NCBI RefSeq assembly: GCF_024733015.1
Contig: NZ_JANKJG010000009.1
Coordinates: 62,001-126,000, forward strand
Source of the DNA: Pseudosulfitobacter koreensis
GTDB lineage: Bacteria > Pseudomonadota > Alphaproteobacteria > Rhodobacterales > Rhodobacteraceae
Reading direction: 5' to 3'
Length of the DNA: 64,000 nt
Shown here: positions 28,646 to 38,831 of the stretch, piece by piece
How positions within the stretch are numbered: the stretch's first letter is position 1
Layout of the letters: the number at the start of each line of letters is the position of its first letter
Program-made: the position numbers and the translations under genes
The notes under the pieces: generated by a model
Database searches by the model: none
What the model was told of the DNA's origin: nothing
Seen by the model: the letters and a program-made list of their open reading frames with translations, nothing else

Positions 28646-30034
28646 TCACATGTGGATCGGGCCGTCACCACAGGCCAATGCCGCCTCGCGCACCGCTTCC
28701 GAGAATGTCGGGTGGGCGTGGCAGGTCATCGCCAGATCTTCGGCGGAGGCGCCGAATTCCATCGCCACGCAGACCTCGTGGATCAGATCGCCTGCGCCCG
28801 GGCCGATGATGTGGCAGCCCAGGATGCGGTCGGTTTCCTTGTCGGCCAGGATCTTCACAAAACCCTCGCCCGCAAACACGGCCTTGGCGCGGGCGTTGCC
28901 CATGAAGCTGAACTTGCCGACCTTATAGGCGCGGCCCGCCTCCTTCAGCGTGGCTTCGGTCTCGCCGACATTGGCGACCTCGGGGTGCGTGTAGATCACG
29001 CCGGGGATCACGCCATAGTTCACGTGACCATGTTTGCCCGCGACCTGTTCGGCAGCGGCCATGCCCTCGTCTTCGGCCTTGTGGGCCAGCATCGGCCCCT
29101 CGATCACGTCGCCGATGGCATAGACGCCCGGCACCTTGGTCTGCCAATCCTTGCCGACCTTGATCTGACCGCGCTGGGTCATCTCGACGCCCAGCCCCTC
29201 GAGGCCCAGACCATCGACGAAGGGTTTGCGCCCGGTCGAGACCAGAACCACATCGGCGTCCAGCACGGCCTCGCTGTCGTCCTTGCGCAGTTTGTAATGC
29301 ACCTTGGCCTTGGATTTGGTCGCCTCGGTCTTTTGCACGGCAGCGCCCAGGATGAATTTTAGACCCTGCTTGGTCAGCATCTTCTGGAACGTCTTCTGAA
29401 CTTCGGGGTCCATGCCGGGGGTGATCGTGTCGAGGTACTCAACCACGGTCACCTCGGTCCCCAGGCGCGCATAGACGCTGCCCAGTTCCAGCCCGATGAC
29501 GCCCGCGCCGATCACGACCATGGATTTCGGAACCTTGTTCAGTTCCAGTGCGCCGGTCGAGGTGACGACAACCTGTTCATCGACTTCGACGCCGGGCAGC
29601 GATGCCGCTTCGGAGCCTGTCGCGACGATGATGTTCTTGGCCTCGTGGACCTCGTCGCCGACCTTGACCTTGCCCGCCTCGGGGATCGAACCCCAGCCCT
29701 TGAGCCAGTCGATCTTGTTCTTCTTGAACAGGAATTCGATGCCCTTGGTGTTGGTGTCGATGGTGGACTGCTTGTAGGTCAGCATCTGTTTCCAATCGAC
29801 CGAGGGGCTTTTGCCCTTCAGGCCCATGTCGGCAAAGTTGTGCTCTGCCTCGTGCAGCATGTGGGATGCGTGCAACAATGCCTTGGACGGAATGCAGCCG
29901 ACGTTCAGGCAGGTGCCGCCCAATGTCTCGCGGCCTTCGACGCAGGCCACTTTCAGGCCCAGTTGCGCGCAACGGATTGCGCAGACATAGCCGCCGGGGC
30001 CGGAACCGATGATGATGACGTCGTAGGATGCCAT
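28646..30034 (-). CDS. lpdA: Dihydrolipoamide dehydrogenase (E3)
   Basis: A 462-residue flavoprotein disulfide reductase that reoxidises the lipoyl groups of the 2-oxoglutarate dehydrogenase complex (and possibly others), passing electrons to NAD. The FAD dinucleotide fold [10 protein letters not shown] (11-20), the redox pair Cys42/Cys47 in GGTCLNVGC, the NAD fold [14 protein letters not shown], the second FAD block [20 protein letters not shown] and the C-terminal catalytic [11 protein letters not shown] are all present. It is the most downstream gene of the suc block on the minus strand, 124 bp after the MAPEG gene. A terminator follows. Confidence 0.97.
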   Translation of the reverse strand: MASYDVIIIGSGPGGYVCAIRCAQLGLKVACVEGRETLGGTCLNVGCIPSKALLHASHMLHEAEHNFADMGLKGKSPSVDWKQMLTYKQSTIDTNTKGIEFLFKKNKIDWLKGWGSIPEAGKVKVGDEVHEAKNIIVATGSEAASLPGVEVDEQVVVTSTGALELNKVPKSMVVIGAGVIGLELGSVYARLGTEVTVVEYLDTITPGMDPEVQKTFQKMLTKQGLKFILGAAVQKTEATKSKAKVHYKLRKDDSEAVLDADVVLVSTGRKPFVDGLGLEGLGVEMTQRGQIKVGKDWQTKVPGVYAIGDVIEGPMLAHKAEDEGMAAAEQVAGKHGHVNYGVIPGVIYTHPEVANVGETEATLKEAGRAYKVGKFSFMGNARAKAVFAGEGFVKILADKETDRILGCHIIGPGAGDLIHEVCVAMEFGASAEDLAMTCHAHPTFSEAVREAALACGDGPIHM

Positions 30035-30158
30035 GAGGTCTTCTCCTTGGTCGATTTAGCCCCTCTGGCCGGTATCGGGCCTGATGTCGGGGTTTCTCGT
30101 GAGGCTGGTAAGCCGTTATTCGTGGGGGCCGTCGGGCCCGGTGTGTGCGGGCGCGTCC

Positions 30159-30554
30159 CTAGATCAGGGAGGCGATGAAAAGCGTGGCGACCGATACCAT
30201 GGCCACCAGCCAGATATAGGACCGCCAAGGCTGCCACCCCAGCGCATAGGCTGGGATATAGAGCGCGCGGGCGGCCAGATAGATCCATGCGGTCCACAGG
30301 GTGACCGTGCTGGGCTGTTCTGTAAGGTGGATCAGCAGTACGGCGGCAGCGAAGAACGGGAACATCTCAACGTTGTTGTCGTAGGCCCGCAGCATCCGCC
30401 CGGTGGTCTTGCGCATCGGACGGCTGGGCTCTCGGTCGCGGGGGCTGGTGGTATAGCCCGGCCCGACATCCATATTCGCCATGGTCGAGGCAACCACGAA
30501 CTGCGCGATGTGCAGCAGGCCCGCGAGGGCGATGGTCAGCAGGATCGGGGTCAT
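30159..30554 (-). CDS. MAPEG-family membrane protein
   Basis: A 131-residue protein with four helices (about 3-22, 62-80, 84-104 and 110-130). The family signature is RAYDNNVEMFPFFAAAVLL (Asn, Glu and Phe of the MAPEG glutathione-site helix), followed by YIPAYALGW. Eukaryotic MAPEG proteins are glutathione-dependent transferases of lipid mediators, while bacterial members are mostly unstudied. It lies between sucB and lpdA on the same strand, apparently inside the suc operon, flanked by short gaps. Confidence 0.85.
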   Translation of the reverse strand: MTPILLTIALAGLLHIAQFVVASTMANMDVGPGYTTSPRDREPSRPMRKTTGRMLRAYDNNVEMFPFFAAAVLLIHLTEQPSTVTLWTAWIYLAARALYIPAYALGWQPWRSYIWLVAMVSVATLFIASLI

Positions 30555-30595
30555 TTCAACATGCTCCTGAAAGGCAGATGCGTCGGCATTGCCGA

Positions 30596-30626
30596 CCAGC
30601 GCCTTGCGTTAGATGCAGGGCGCTGG
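30596..30626. other. Hairpin between sucB and MAPEG gene
   Basis: An 8-bp inverted repeat CCAGCGCC (30596-30603) / GGCGCTGG (30619-30626), preceded by a second small palindrome GTCGGC-ATT-GCCGAC. No T run follows on the minus strand, so it may be an RNA-stability element or a weak terminator rather than an intrinsic one. Confidence 0.35.
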
Positions 30627-30644
30627 CCTGTGGTTTCATGGTCT

Positions 30645-32189
30645 TTACAGATCCATCAGCAACCGGCGGGGATCTTCCAGCGCTTCCTTGACGCGCACCA
30701 GGAAGGTCACGGCGCCCTTGCCGTCCACGATGCGGTGATCATAGCTGAGCGCCAGGTACATCATTGGGCGGATCACCACCTGACCCTTGATCGCCATCGG
30801 GCGGTCCTGGATCTTGTGCATGCCCAGGATACCCGATTGCGGCGGGTTCAGGATCGGCGAGGACATCAGCGAGCCATAGACGCCACCGTTCGAGATGGTG
30901 AACGTTCCGCCCTGCATTTCAGCCATAGACAGTTTGCCGTCGCGCGCCTTGGCACCTTTTTCGGCGATGGCCTTCTCGATCCCGGCAAAGGACATTGCGT
31001 CGGCATCCCGGATTACCGGAACCACCAGACCCGTGGGCGTGCCTGCGGCGATGCCCATGTGGACGAAGTTCTTGTAGACCACATCGGTGCCGTCGATCTC
31101 GGCGTTGACCTCGGGCACTTCTTTCAGCGCGTGCACACAGGCCTTGGTGAAGAAGGACATGAAGCCCAGTTTCACGCCGTGTTTCTTCAGGAACAGGTCC
31201 TTGTACTCGTCGCGCAGCGCCATCACCTCGGTCATGTCGACCTCGTTGTAGGTGGTCAGCATCGCGGCGGTGTTCTGGCTGTCTTTCAGACGGCGCGCGA
31301 TGGTCTGGCGCAGGCGGGTCATCTTCACCCGCTCTTCGCGCGACTCGTCGTCGGCAGAGACGGGTGCACGCGGCGCGGACGAGGCTTGCGGAGCGGGCGC
31401 GCTGCCTGCGGCAGCCACGGCCTTGGCCACGTCGTCCTTCATGATGCGCCCGTCGCGGCCTGATCCGGTGACCTGATCGCGGCTGATGCCTGCCTCGGCC
31501 ATGGCTTTTTTGGCCGATGGTGCGTCCTCGACATCCTTGCCCGGTTTGCCGGTCGCCGTTGCCGCATCTGCGTTTTGCGCAGGGGCGGGTGCCGGCTCAA
31601 GCTCGCCGGAGGCGGAGCCCGAGATCACGCCCAGTTTGGCGGAGGCATCGACGGTAGTGCCCTCGGGGGCAGTAATCTCGGACAATACGCCGCCTGCGGG
31701 CGCCGGCACTTCGACGCTGACCTTGTCGGTTTCCAGCTCGCACAGCATCTCGTCCTGGCTGACGGTGTCGCCGACCTGCTTGAACCAGGTGCTGACTGTC
31801 GCCTCGGTGACGCTTTCGCCCAATGTGGGCACCATCACATCGACGCTGCCTGCGCTGTCGCCCGAGGTTTTTTCGGGGGCGGGTGCGCTCTCTTCTTTGG
31901 GCTTGGTGTCGGTCTTCGGAGCCTGCTCACCGGTCGTGTCTGCCTCGGCCTTGCCGCCTTCGGAGATGGTTGCGAGCAGGGCGTCGACACCCACGGTATC
32001 ACCCTCGGCAGCGACGATCTCGCCCATCGTTCCTGCGACGGGGCTGGGCACTTCGACCGTCACCTTGTCGGTTTCCAGCTCGCACAGCATTTCGTCGACG
32101 GCCACTGCGTCGCCGGGTTTCTTGAACCACGTGGCGACGGTGGCTTCGGTCACGGATTCGCCCAGGGTGGGCACGCGGACATCGGTCAT
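30645..32189 (-). CDS. sucB: 2-oxoglutarate dehydrogenase E2, dihydrolipoyl succinyltransferase
   Basis: A 514-residue protein with two N-terminal lipoyl domains: ELETDKVTV with lipoyl Lys42 and ELETDKVSV with Lys156, separated by Ala/Pro/Glu-rich linkers. A peripheral-subunit binding domain follows (about 220-255, [20 protein letters not shown]), then the catalytic domain with [13 protein letters not shown] carrying the His and Asp. E. coli SucB has one lipoyl domain; two are usual in Rhodobacterales as I recall. It forms the core transferring succinyl groups to CoA. The start overlaps the sucA stop by 4 bp (ATGA), so the two subunits are co-translated. Confidence 0.97.
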   Translation of the reverse strand: MTDVRVPTLGESVTEATVATWFKKPGDAVAVDEMLCELETDKVTVEVPSPVAGTMGEIVAAEGDTVGVDALLATISEGGKAEADTTGEQAPKTDTKPKEESAPAPEKTSGDSAGSVDVMVPTLGESVTEATVSTWFKQVGDTVSQDEMLCELETDKVSVEVPAPAGGVLSEITAPEGTTVDASAKLGVISGSASGELEPAPAPAQNADAATATGKPGKDVEDAPSAKKAMAEAGISRDQVTGSGRDGRIMKDDVAKAVAAAGSAPAPQASSAPRAPVSADDESREERVKMTRLRQTIARRLKDSQNTAAMLTTYNEVDMTEVMALRDEYKDLFLKKHGVKLGFMSFFTKACVHALKEVPEVNAEIDGTDVVYKNFVHMGIAAGTPTGLVVPVIRDADAMSFAGIEKAIAEKGAKARDGKLSMAEMQGGTFTISNGGVYGSLMSSPILNPPQSGILGMHKIQDRPMAIKGQVVIRPMMYLALSYDHRIVDGKGAVTFLVRVKEALEDPRRLLMDL

Positions 32190-35155
32190 TGTTTCGATCC
32201 TTTGGTGGTCAGCGCCTCGTCAACGAGGGCGGCTTGTTGTGCTTTGTGCTGGCTGGCCAGACCCGTCGCAGGCGAGGCCGAGGTGGCGCGGCCAACGTAT
32301 TCAGGGCGCGTGTGCTTGGCCTTGATCCGGCCCAGGACCCATTCGATGTTGGGCTCGATGAAGGTCCAGGCGCCTTGGTTCTTGGGCTCTTCCTGGCACC
32401 AGATCATCTCGGCGTCCTTGAAACGCTCCAGTTCCTTGACCGCGGATTGCGCGGGGAAGGGATAGTATTGCTCGAACCGCAGCAGATAGACGTCGTCGAT
32501 GCCGCGCGCGTCGCGCTCTTCCAGCAGGTCATAGTAAACCTTGCCGGAACACATCACCACGCGCTTGATCTTGTCATCGGCGGCCAGCGTGGTTTCGGAA
32601 TTGCCATGCTCGGCATCGTCCCAGAGCACGCGGTGGAACGACGATCCGGTCGTGAATTCCTCGGCCTTGCTGATTGCCAACTTGTGACGCAGCAGCGATT
32701 TCGGCGTCATCAGGATCAGCGGCTTGCGGAAGTCGCGGTGGATCTGGCGGCGCAGGATGTGGAAATAGTTGGCCGGCGTGGTGCAGTTGGCCACGATCCA
32801 GTTGTCCTGTCCGCACATCTGCAAAAACCGCTCCAGACGGGCGCTGGAGTGTTCGGGCCCTTGCCCCTCGAAGCCATGCGGCAGCAAGACCGTGAGGCCC
32901 GACATCCGAAGCCATTTGCTTTCGCCCGAGCTGATGAACTGGTCGAACATGATCTGCGCGCCGTTGGCAAAGTCGCCGAACTGCGCCTCCCAGATGGTCA
33001 GCGCGTTGGGTTCGGCCAGTGAATAGCCGTATTCAAACCCTAGCACCGCGTATTCCGACAGCATCGAGTCGATGGCTTCGTAGTGCGCCTGACCCTCGCG
33101 GATGTTGTTCAGCGGGTAATAGCGGTCCTCGTTGTCCTGGTTGATCAGGGCCGAATGCCGCTGGCTGAAGGTGCCGCGCGTGCTGTCCTGACCGGACAGG
33201 CGCACAGGATAGCCTTCGGTCAGCAGGGAGCCGAATGCGATTGCCTCGGCGGTGGCCCAGTCGAAACCGATGCCGCTTTCGAACATTGCTTTCTTGGCGT
33301 CCAGCAGCCGTTCGACCGTCTTGTGCAGGGGCACGCCCTCGGGGGCAGTGGTTAGCCCCTTGCCGACATCAGCCAGCGTCTCGGGCTTGATCGCCGTCTT
33401 GCCGCGCTGATAGCGCTTTTGCTTCATCTTATCCAGATGAGACCACTTGCCGTCCAGCCAGTCGGCCTTGTTGGGGCGGTATTCCTTACCGGCCTCGAAC
33501 TCTTCGTTCATCTTGGCCTGGAACGCCGCCTTCATGTCCTCGATCTCGCCTTCGGGGATCAGGCCGTCCTTGACCAGACGGTCGGTATACAGCGTCAGCG
33601 TGGTCTTTTGCTGCTTGATCTTCTTGTACATCACCGGGTTGGTGAACATGGGCTCGTCGCCCTCGTTGTGACCAAAACGGCGGTAGCAGAAGATGTCGAT
33701 CACGACGTCCTTGTGGAACTTCTGGCGGAACTCGGTGGCCACCTTGGCGGCGTGCACCACGGCCTCGGGGTCGTCGCCGTTGACGTGGAAGATCGGCGCC
33801 TCGACCACCAGCGCATTGTCGGTGGGATAGGGCGACGAGCGCGAAAAGTGCGGCGCCGTGGTAAAGCCGATCTGATTGTTCACCACGATATGCATCGTGC
33901 CGCCGGCCCGGTGGCCGCGCAGGCCCGACAGGGCGAAACATTCGGCAACAACGCCCTGTCCGGCAAAGGCCGCATCGCCGTGCAGCAGGATCGGCATGAC
34001 GCTGGTACGTTCAAGGTCGCCCCATTGGTCCTGCTTGGCGCGGACCTTGCCCAGCACGACGGGGTTCACCGCCTCGAGGTGCGAGGGGTTGGCCGTCAGC
34101 GACAGGTGTACCATATTGTCGTCGAACTGACGGTCCGATGAGGCACCAAGGTGGTATTTCACATCGCCGGATCCGTCGACATCTTCGGGCTTGAAGCTGC
34201 CGCCCTGAAATTCGTTGAAGATCGCGCGGTAAGGTTTCTGCATCACGTTGGCCAGAACCGACAGGCGGCCACGGTGCGGCATCCCGATTACAATTTCCTT
34301 GACGCCCAGGGCACCGCCGCGCTTGATCACCTGTTCCATTGCGGGGATCAGGCTTTCGCCGCCGTCCAGACCGAAGCGTTTTGTGCCCATGTATTTGACG
34401 TGCAGGAACTTCTCGAAGCCTTCGGCCTCGACCATCTTGTTCAGGATCGCCTTGCGGCCTTCCCGGGTGAACTGGATTTCCTTGCCCAGTCCCTCAATCC
34501 GTTCTTTTAGCCAAGCGGATTCGTCGGGATTGGAAATGTGCATGTACTGCAGGGCAAAAGTGCCACAATAGGTACGGTTTACGATGTCCATGATCTGGCG
34601 CATCGTCGCGATTTCGAGGCCCAACACATTGTCGATGAAGATCGGACGATCCATGTCGGCGTCGGTAAATCCGTAGGATTTCGGGTCCAGCTCGGGGTGC
34701 GGAACCTTGTCGCGCATGCCCAAGGGATCAAGATCGGCGACGAGGTGCCCGCGGATGCGGTAGGCGCGGATGATCATCAGCGCGCGGATGCTGTCCAGCA
34801 CGGCGCGTTTGACCATCTCGTCGCTCAACTCGACGCCCTTGTCGGCGGCCTTGGCCTTGATCTTGTCGCCAGCCCCTTTGACCTCGGGCTCGGGCGCCCA
34901 TTCACCGGTCAGCGCAGCAGTCAGGTCATCACCCGGCATCGGCGGCCAGTCGGCGCGCGCCCAGCTGGGGCCCGCGGCTTCGGCTTTGACGTTGCTGCCT
35001 TCGTCGCCCATCGCCTTGAAAAAGGCCTGCCAGGCTTCGTCCACCGCGCTAGGGTCGTTGGCATAGCGGGCATACATCTGTTCAAGGTATTCCGCGTTAT
35101 GCCCCTGCATGAAGGACGAAGCGTGGAACTGGTCGTTGGCGGGGTGGTCGGTCAT
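32186..35155 (-). CDS. sucA: 2-oxoglutarate dehydrogenase E1 component
   Basis: A 989-residue thiamine-diphosphate enzyme (typical length 930-1000). The N-terminal E2-binding segment [19 protein letters not shown] is followed by [14 protein letters not shown] with the active-site His, [14 protein letters not shown] for TPP/Mg binding, GHNEGDEP, and [20 protein letters not shown] in the transketolase-like half. It decarboxylates 2-oxoglutarate and loads the succinyl group onto SucB. The start codon overlaps the stop of the DUF805 gene (TAATG), and the stop overlaps sucB. The substrate is supplied by icd at 11.7 kb. Confidence 0.97.
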   Translation of the reverse strand: MTDHPANDQFHASSFMQGHNAEYLEQMYARYANDPSAVDEAWQAFFKAMGDEGSNVKAEAAGPSWARADWPPMPGDDLTAALTGEWAPEPEVKGAGDKIKAKAADKGVELSDEMVKRAVLDSIRALMIIRAYRIRGHLVADLDPLGMRDKVPHPELDPKSYGFTDADMDRPIFIDNVLGLEIATMRQIMDIVNRTYCGTFALQYMHISNPDESAWLKERIEGLGKEIQFTREGRKAILNKMVEAEGFEKFLHVKYMGTKRFGLDGGESLIPAMEQVIKRGGALGVKEIVIGMPHRGRLSVLANVMQKPYRAIFNEFQGGSFKPEDVDGSGDVKYHLGASSDRQFDDNMVHLSLTANPSHLEAVNPVVLGKVRAKQDQWGDLERTSVMPILLHGDAAFAGQGVVAECFALSGLRGHRAGGTMHIVVNNQIGFTTAPHFSRSSPYPTDNALVVEAPIFHVNGDDPEAVVHAAKVATEFRQKFHKDVVIDIFCYRRFGHNEGDEPMFTNPVMYKKIKQQKTTLTLYTDRLVKDGLIPEGEIEDMKAAFQAKMNEEFEAGKEYRPNKADWLDGKWSHLDKMKQKRYQRGKTAIKPETLADVGKGLTTAPEGVPLHKTVERLLDAKKAMFESGIGFDWATAEAIAFGSLLTEGYPVRLSGQDSTRGTFSQRHSALINQDNEDRYYPLNNIREGQAHYEAIDSMLSEYAVLGFEYGYSLAEPNALTIWEAQFGDFANGAQIMFDQFISSGESKWLRMSGLTVLLPHGFEGQGPEHSSARLERFLQMCGQDNWIVANCTTPANYFHILRRQIHRDFRKPLILMTPKSLLRHKLAISKAEEFTTGSSFHRVLWDDAEHGNSETTLAADDKIKRVVMCSGKVYYDLLEERDARGIDDVYLLRFEQYYPFPAQSAVKELERFKDAEMIWCQEEPKNQGAWTFIEPNIEWVLGRIKAKHTRPEYVGRATSASPATGLASQHKAQQAALVDEALTTKGSKQ

Positions 35156-35670
35156 TAAAGTACCTCACGAAGGTTGGGACCGTGTGCGTTGGTGCCGGGT
35201 TCGGATGCGACGAGCGTTTGGCCAAGAACGGTCGCTGTCGTCATCAAAGTTACGAAGAGCATAATGAGGTGGAGTGGGATCAGGATAAGTGCGGCAACGA
35301 ACCACAAAAGCAGAGCGATAAGGCCGCCACCCACCAAGCCGATTGCCAAGCCGGCCCACAGGAAGACCTGATAGCCGAGCCAGAGGATCACAAAGGGGGC
35401 GAAGGGGTAAAAAGCCTGTACGCCGTCGAACCCCGCGTCATTGAGACGGCGAGAAGTCGCCAGAAGAAGGGGAAGGGCGGTGACAAACAGTACCGCAAGT
35501 TTCGCCATCCCATGCCAAGGATGCACCTCCAGCCAATCGACTTGCGACGCATACAATACAGGCGGCAGCAAGGCTATTGGCAGGAACTGCCAATATGCCT
35601 TGCGGGCCACGCGCCCCTTGAAGCGGAACACGGCTAAAATGCCGGAAGGTATGTTGTTTGCGCCCTCCAC
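35155..35670 (-). CDS. DUF805 family membrane protein
   Basis: A 171-residue protein with about four hydrophobic helices, starting with GTG at 35670. The DUF805 signature appears as FRFKGRVARKAYWQFLPIA near the N-terminus and LLLATSRRLNDAGFDG in the middle (usual RRLHDxG). Role unknown; members are inner-membrane proteins. It is wedged between sucD (stop 3 bp upstream of its start) and sucA (overlap by 1 bp), so it is obligatorily co-transcribed with TCA genes here. Confidence 0.88.
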   Translation of the reverse strand: MEGANNIPSGILAVFRFKGRVARKAYWQFLPIALLPPVLYASQVDWLEVHPWHGMAKLAVLFVTALPLLLATSRRLNDAGFDGVQAFYPFAPFVILWLGYQVFLWAGLAIGLVGGGLIALLLWFVAALILIPLHLIMLFVTLMTTATVLGQTLVASEPGTNAHGPNLREVL

Positions 35671-35672
35671 AA

Positions 35673-36560
35673 TTACCCCTTGTCGATCGCTTCCTTGACC
35701 GCTTCGCCCAGTGTCGCGGGGCTGTCTGCCACCACGATCCCGGCTTCGCGCATCGCGTTGATCTTGCTTTCCGCGTCGCCTTTGCCACCGGCGACGATGG
35801 CGCCCGCGTGGCCCATGCGGCGTCCGGGAGGGGCAGTGCGGCCCGCGATGAAGCCTGCAGTGGGTTTCCAGCGGCCCTTCTTGCGCTCGTCGGCCAGGAA
35901 CTGCGCCGCTTCTTCTTCGGCGGAACCGCCGATTTCACCGATCATGATGATCGACTGGGTTTCTGGATCGGCCAGGAACATTTCCAGCACGTCGATATGC
36001 TCGGTGCCCTTGACGGGGTCGCCGCCGATGCCCACGGCCGAAGACTGGCCGAGGCCCATGTCGGTTGTCTGTTTCACAGCCTCATAGGTAAGCGTGCCCG
36101 AGCGCGAAACAACACCCACCGAGCCGCGCTTGTGGATGTGGCCGGGCATGATGCCGATCTTGCAGGCGTCCGGCGTGATGACACCGGGGCAGTTGGGGCC
36201 GATCAGGCGGGATTTGGACCCTTCCAGCGCGCGTTTGACACGCATCATGTCCAGAACCGGAATGCCTTCGGTGATGCACACGATCAGCGGCATTCCCGCG
36301 TCGATCGCCTCGAGAATCGAATCCGCTGCGAAGGGGGGCGGCACGTAGATCACCGATGCGTTGGCTTCGGTGACGTGCATCGCTTCGTGGACCGAGTTGA
36401 AGACCGGCAGGTCCAGATGGGTCTGCCCGCCCTTGCCCGGTGTCACGCCGCCGACCATCTTAGTGCCGTAGGCGATGGCCTGTTCGGTGTGGAATGTCCC
36501 CTGCGAGCCGGTCAGGCCCTGGCAGATGACTTTGGTGTTTTCGTCGATAAGAACGGCCAT
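35673..36560 (-). CDS. sucD: Succinyl-CoA synthetase alpha subunit
   Basis: A 295-residue subunit with the CoA-binding Rossmann domain ([24 protein letters not shown]) and the phospho-His loop [18 protein letters not shown] near residue 250. With SucC it converts succinyl-CoA to succinate, making ATP or GTP. Unlike the usual adjacent sucCD pair, it is separated from sucC by about 860 bp containing a secreted-protein gene and two hairpins. Downstream it runs directly into DUF805 and sucA. Confidence 0.97.
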   Translation of the reverse strand: MAVLIDENTKVICQGLTGSQGTFHTEQAIAYGTKMVGGVTPGKGGQTHLDLPVFNSVHEAMHVTEANASVIYVPPPFAADSILEAIDAGMPLIVCITEGIPVLDMMRVKRALEGSKSRLIGPNCPGVITPDACKIGIMPGHIHKRGSVGVVSRSGTLTYEAVKQTTDMGLGQSSAVGIGGDPVKGTEHIDVLEMFLADPETQSIIMIGEIGGSAEEEAAQFLADERKKGRWKPTAGFIAGRTAPPGRRMGHAGAIVAGGKGDAESKINAMREAGIVVADSPATLGEAVKEAIDKG

Positions 36561-36609
36561 TTTGGTTTCCTTGCTTACGATCTGTCGGTTGTTTGCGATG
36601 TTTCTAGAA

Positions 36610-36640
36610 CGGGCGCCCGACCCTGTGAGGTCGGCGCCCG
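36610..36640 (-). terminator. Strong hairpin upstream of sucD
   Basis: CGGGCGCCCGACC (36610-36622) pairs with GGTCGGCGCCCG (36629-36640), a 12-bp stem with one bulged C and a 6-nt loop. Read on the minus strand it is followed by TTCTAGAAAC, with only a weak U tract. It lies between the secreted-protein gene and sucD and may end the upstream message or mark an RNA-processing point. Confidence 0.45.
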
Positions 36641-36746
36641 ATGATTGAGGTTGCAGGTGCGTGCGGCCTGCGGGCTGGGCCGCCGTTGGTCGCAGCCGTC
36701 TTGAACGGGGTATGCGTGACCGCGTGGATCAGGCTGTGCGAGACGC

Positions 36747-37265
36747 TCATTTGCTGTCCCCCGGAGCAATCGAGACCGGCAGGCGGTCGACAGCCATGAA
36801 GGTGCGGGTCGCTGCCCCTTGGGCCCGTGTGCCCACGTGCACGACGGCCACGCGCCCTTGCAGCAGTTCGCGCCCCTCTATCAATGCGGTGCCTGCCTGT
36901 GCCGCATGGGTGTCGGGCAGGGCGGTTGGCTGGCCAAAGACCGGCGGCGTTGCCATTTGGGCGCGCAACGCGTCGATTGCGGTCCGGGGCTGGTCGCCGG
37001 GCCACGACACTTCGCACCGCCGCTCGACGCCGCGGGGGGCATCGGCAGGGGCCTTTTCCAGCGTGGCATCCCAGAACACCAGCGTGAACGGCAGCGGCGT
37101 GCCTGCCAGCGCCTGCATGTTGGCACGGGCCTGCATTGATGTCTGCCCGGCCTGAAAGCAATAGGCGTTGAACGCCTGCATCGCGGCCTGCCCGTCGGCC
37201 ATGACCGCGCTGGCCGTCCCGAAGGACAGCGCGACGGCAAGGGCAGCAGGGCAGTGACGGCGCAT
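36747..37265 (-). CDS. Secreted hypothetical protein between sucC and sucD
   Basis: A 172-residue protein. I use ATG 37265 ([25 protein letters not shown]), which gives a clean signal peptide; an in-frame upstream start at 37298 is possible. The mature part contains [34 protein letters not shown] and [13 protein letters not shown], with two Cys likely disulfide-linked. I recognise no catalytic motif. Comparable small periplasmic proteins sit between sucC and sucD in other Rhodobacterales, as far as I recall. It is bracketed by two strong hairpins, so its expression may be uncoupled from its neighbours. Confidence 0.65.
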   Translation of the reverse strand: MRRHCPAALAVALSFGTASAVMADGQAAMQAFNAYCFQAGQTSMQARANMQALAGTPLPFTLVFWDATLEKAPADAPRGVERRCEVSWPGDQPRTAIDALRAQMATPPVFGQPTALPDTHAAQAGTALIEGRELLQGRVAVVHVGTRAQGAATRTFMAVDRLPVSIAPGDSK

Positions 37266-37371
37266 CAATTCAACGCTCCAGTGGGCGCATGGGAACATAG
37301 GAGGGCCCGGTCAAAAGCCGGAATGACGAAAAGCTTGCGCATGACATCGAACCTCCGTTTCGGCAAAAGAC

Positions 37372-37414
37372 GGCTTGCGGGATGCGGTGCCAAACGGACC
37401 GCACCCCGCAAGCC
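37372..37414 (-). terminator. Intrinsic terminator-like hairpin after sucC
   Basis: A 10-bp outer stem GGCTTGCGGG (37372-37381) / CCCGCAAGCC (37405-37414) and an inner stem TGCGGT / ACCGCA, separated by one A-C mismatch, with a 9-nt loop. On the minus strand it begins 7 bp after the sucC stop and is followed by GTCTTTTG, fitting a Rho-independent terminator or partial attenuator between sucC and sucD. Confidence 0.75.
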
Positions 37415-37420
37415 TGTCAA

Positions 37421-38614
37421 TCAGCCCTTGACCGCTTGCACGATCTTCTGTGCGCCATCCTTGAGGTCTTCGGCGGCGATCACATCAAGGCCAGAGTTGT
37501 TGATGATGTCCTTGCCCTGTTGCACGTTTGTGCCTTCCAGACGGACGACCAGCGGCACCTTCAGGCCCACTTCCTTGACTGCGGCCACGACGCCCTCGGC
37601 GATCACATCGCAGCGCATGATACCGCCGAAGATGTTCACCAGGATGCCCTTGACCTGCGGGTCGGAGGTGATGATCTTGAACGCTTCGGTCACTTTTTCC
37701 TTGGTCGCGCCGCCGCCTACGTCGAGGAAGTTGGCAGGCTCGGCCCCGTAAAGCTTGATGATGTCCATCGTGGCCATCGCAAGGCCGGCACCGTTGACCA
37801 TGCAGCCGATTTCACCATCCAGCGCGATATAGTTCAGATCGTATTTCGAGGCTGCGAGTTCCTTGGGGTCTTCCTCGGTCTCGTCGCGCAGCTCGTTGAT
37901 GTCCGCGTGCTTGTACATCGCGTTGCCGTCAAAGCTGACCTTGGCATCCAGCACCTTTAGGTCGCCGCCGTCGGTGACGATCAGCGGGTTGATCTCCAGC
38001 ATCTCCATGTCTTTTTCCAGGAACGCCTTGTAGAGCAGACCCATCAGGCCGACGCATTGCTTGACCTGCTTGCCTTCGAGGCCCAGCTCGAACGCGATAC
38101 GGCGGCCGTGGAATGCCTGATAGCCCGACGCGGGATCGACCGAAAAGCTCAGGATCTTTTCCGGTGTCGAGGCTGCGACTTCCTCGATGTCCATGCCGCC
38201 CTCGGTCGAGCATACAAAGCTGACGCGGCTGGTTTGACGATCCACCAGCAGGGCCAAGTAAAGTTCAGTCTCGATGCCCGAGCCGTCTTCGATGTAGATG
38301 CGGTTGACCTGTTTGCCTGCGGGGCCGGTCTGGTGCGTGACCAATGTGCGGCCCAGCATCTTCTTGGCTTCCTCGGCGGCCTCTTCGACCGATTTGGTCA
38401 GGCGCACACCGCCTTTTTCACCGGCGTCGGCTTCCTTGAAGTGCCCCTTGCCGCGTCCACCTGCGTGGATCTGCGCCTTGACCACCCACAGCGGGCCGTC
38501 CATTTCGGCTGCTGCGTTCTTGGCGTCTTCGGCTTTCAGCACGACGCGCCCGTCGGAAACGGGGGCACCATAAGAGCGAAGCAAGGCCTTGGCCTGGTAT
38601 TCGTGGATGTTCAT
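37421..38614 (-). CDS. sucC: Succinyl-CoA synthetase beta subunit
   Basis: A 397-residue ATP-grasp subunit (usual length 390-400). It has the N-terminal [20 protein letters not shown], the glycine-rich [12 protein letters not shown] stretch, the conserved [17 protein letters not shown] segment, and the subunit-contact/phosphate region [14 protein letters not shown] and [12 protein letters not shown]. With SucD it performs substrate-level phosphorylation in the TCA cycle. Transcription likely starts in the 217-bp region upstream, which holds the paired TGTGATCACA palindromes. A strong hairpin follows the stop. Confidence 0.97.
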   Translation of the reverse strand: MNIHEYQAKALLRSYGAPVSDGRVVLKAEDAKNAAAEMDGPLWVVKAQIHAGGRGKGHFKEADAGEKGGVRLTKSVEEAAEEAKKMLGRTLVTHQTGPAGKQVNRIYIEDGSGIETELYLALLVDRQTSRVSFVCSTEGGMDIEEVAASTPEKILSFSVDPASGYQAFHGRRIAFELGLEGKQVKQCVGLMGLLYKAFLEKDMEMLEINPLIVTDGGDLKVLDAKVSFDGNAMYKHADINELRDETEEDPKELAASKYDLNYIALDGEIGCMVNGAGLAMATMDIIKLYGAEPANFLDVGGGATKEKVTEAFKIITSDPQVKGILVNIFGGIMRCDVIAEGVVAAVKEVGLKVPLVVRLEGTNVQQGKDIINNSGLDVIAAEDLKDGAQKIVQAVKG

Positions 38615-38728
38615 GACAAAGCGGTCCTGATTAGCTGCGGTTTAATTTGGCTCTATACGACCATGCATGAAGACAGCGTAAACTGCAAAATTGCTGCAAG
38701 CGGGGTTTTGCGCAGAAATTCGCGCATT

Positions 38729-38758
38729 TGTGATCACACGATTTTTCCTGTGATCACA
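38729..38758 (-). promoter_or_regulatory. Tandem TGTGATCACA palindromes upstream of sucC
   Basis: Two identical 10-bp perfect palindromes TGTGATCACA occupy 38729-38738 and 38749-38758, 20 bp start to start (two helical turns). The nearer one is 115 bp from the sucC start codon. The same pair occurs upstream of sdhC and nowhere else that I found in the window. A GntR-type dimer could bind each site. In Rhodobacter sphaeroides the GntR-family AkgR activates TCA genes, making its orthologue the leading candidate; I do not recall its published motif. Confidence 0.75.
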
Positions 38759-38831
38759 AAAATCAAGGACGCACGCCTGACATCAGGTTTTCCTCTCTGT
38801 CGGCGCAGATTCCCCTGTGGCGGCGGAATGT

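Noticed and set aside
38729-38758. CRP-binding sites upstream of sucC
   Set aside because: CRP needs TGTGA-N6-TCACA; here the half-sites are fused without a spacer, so a different regulator is more likely.
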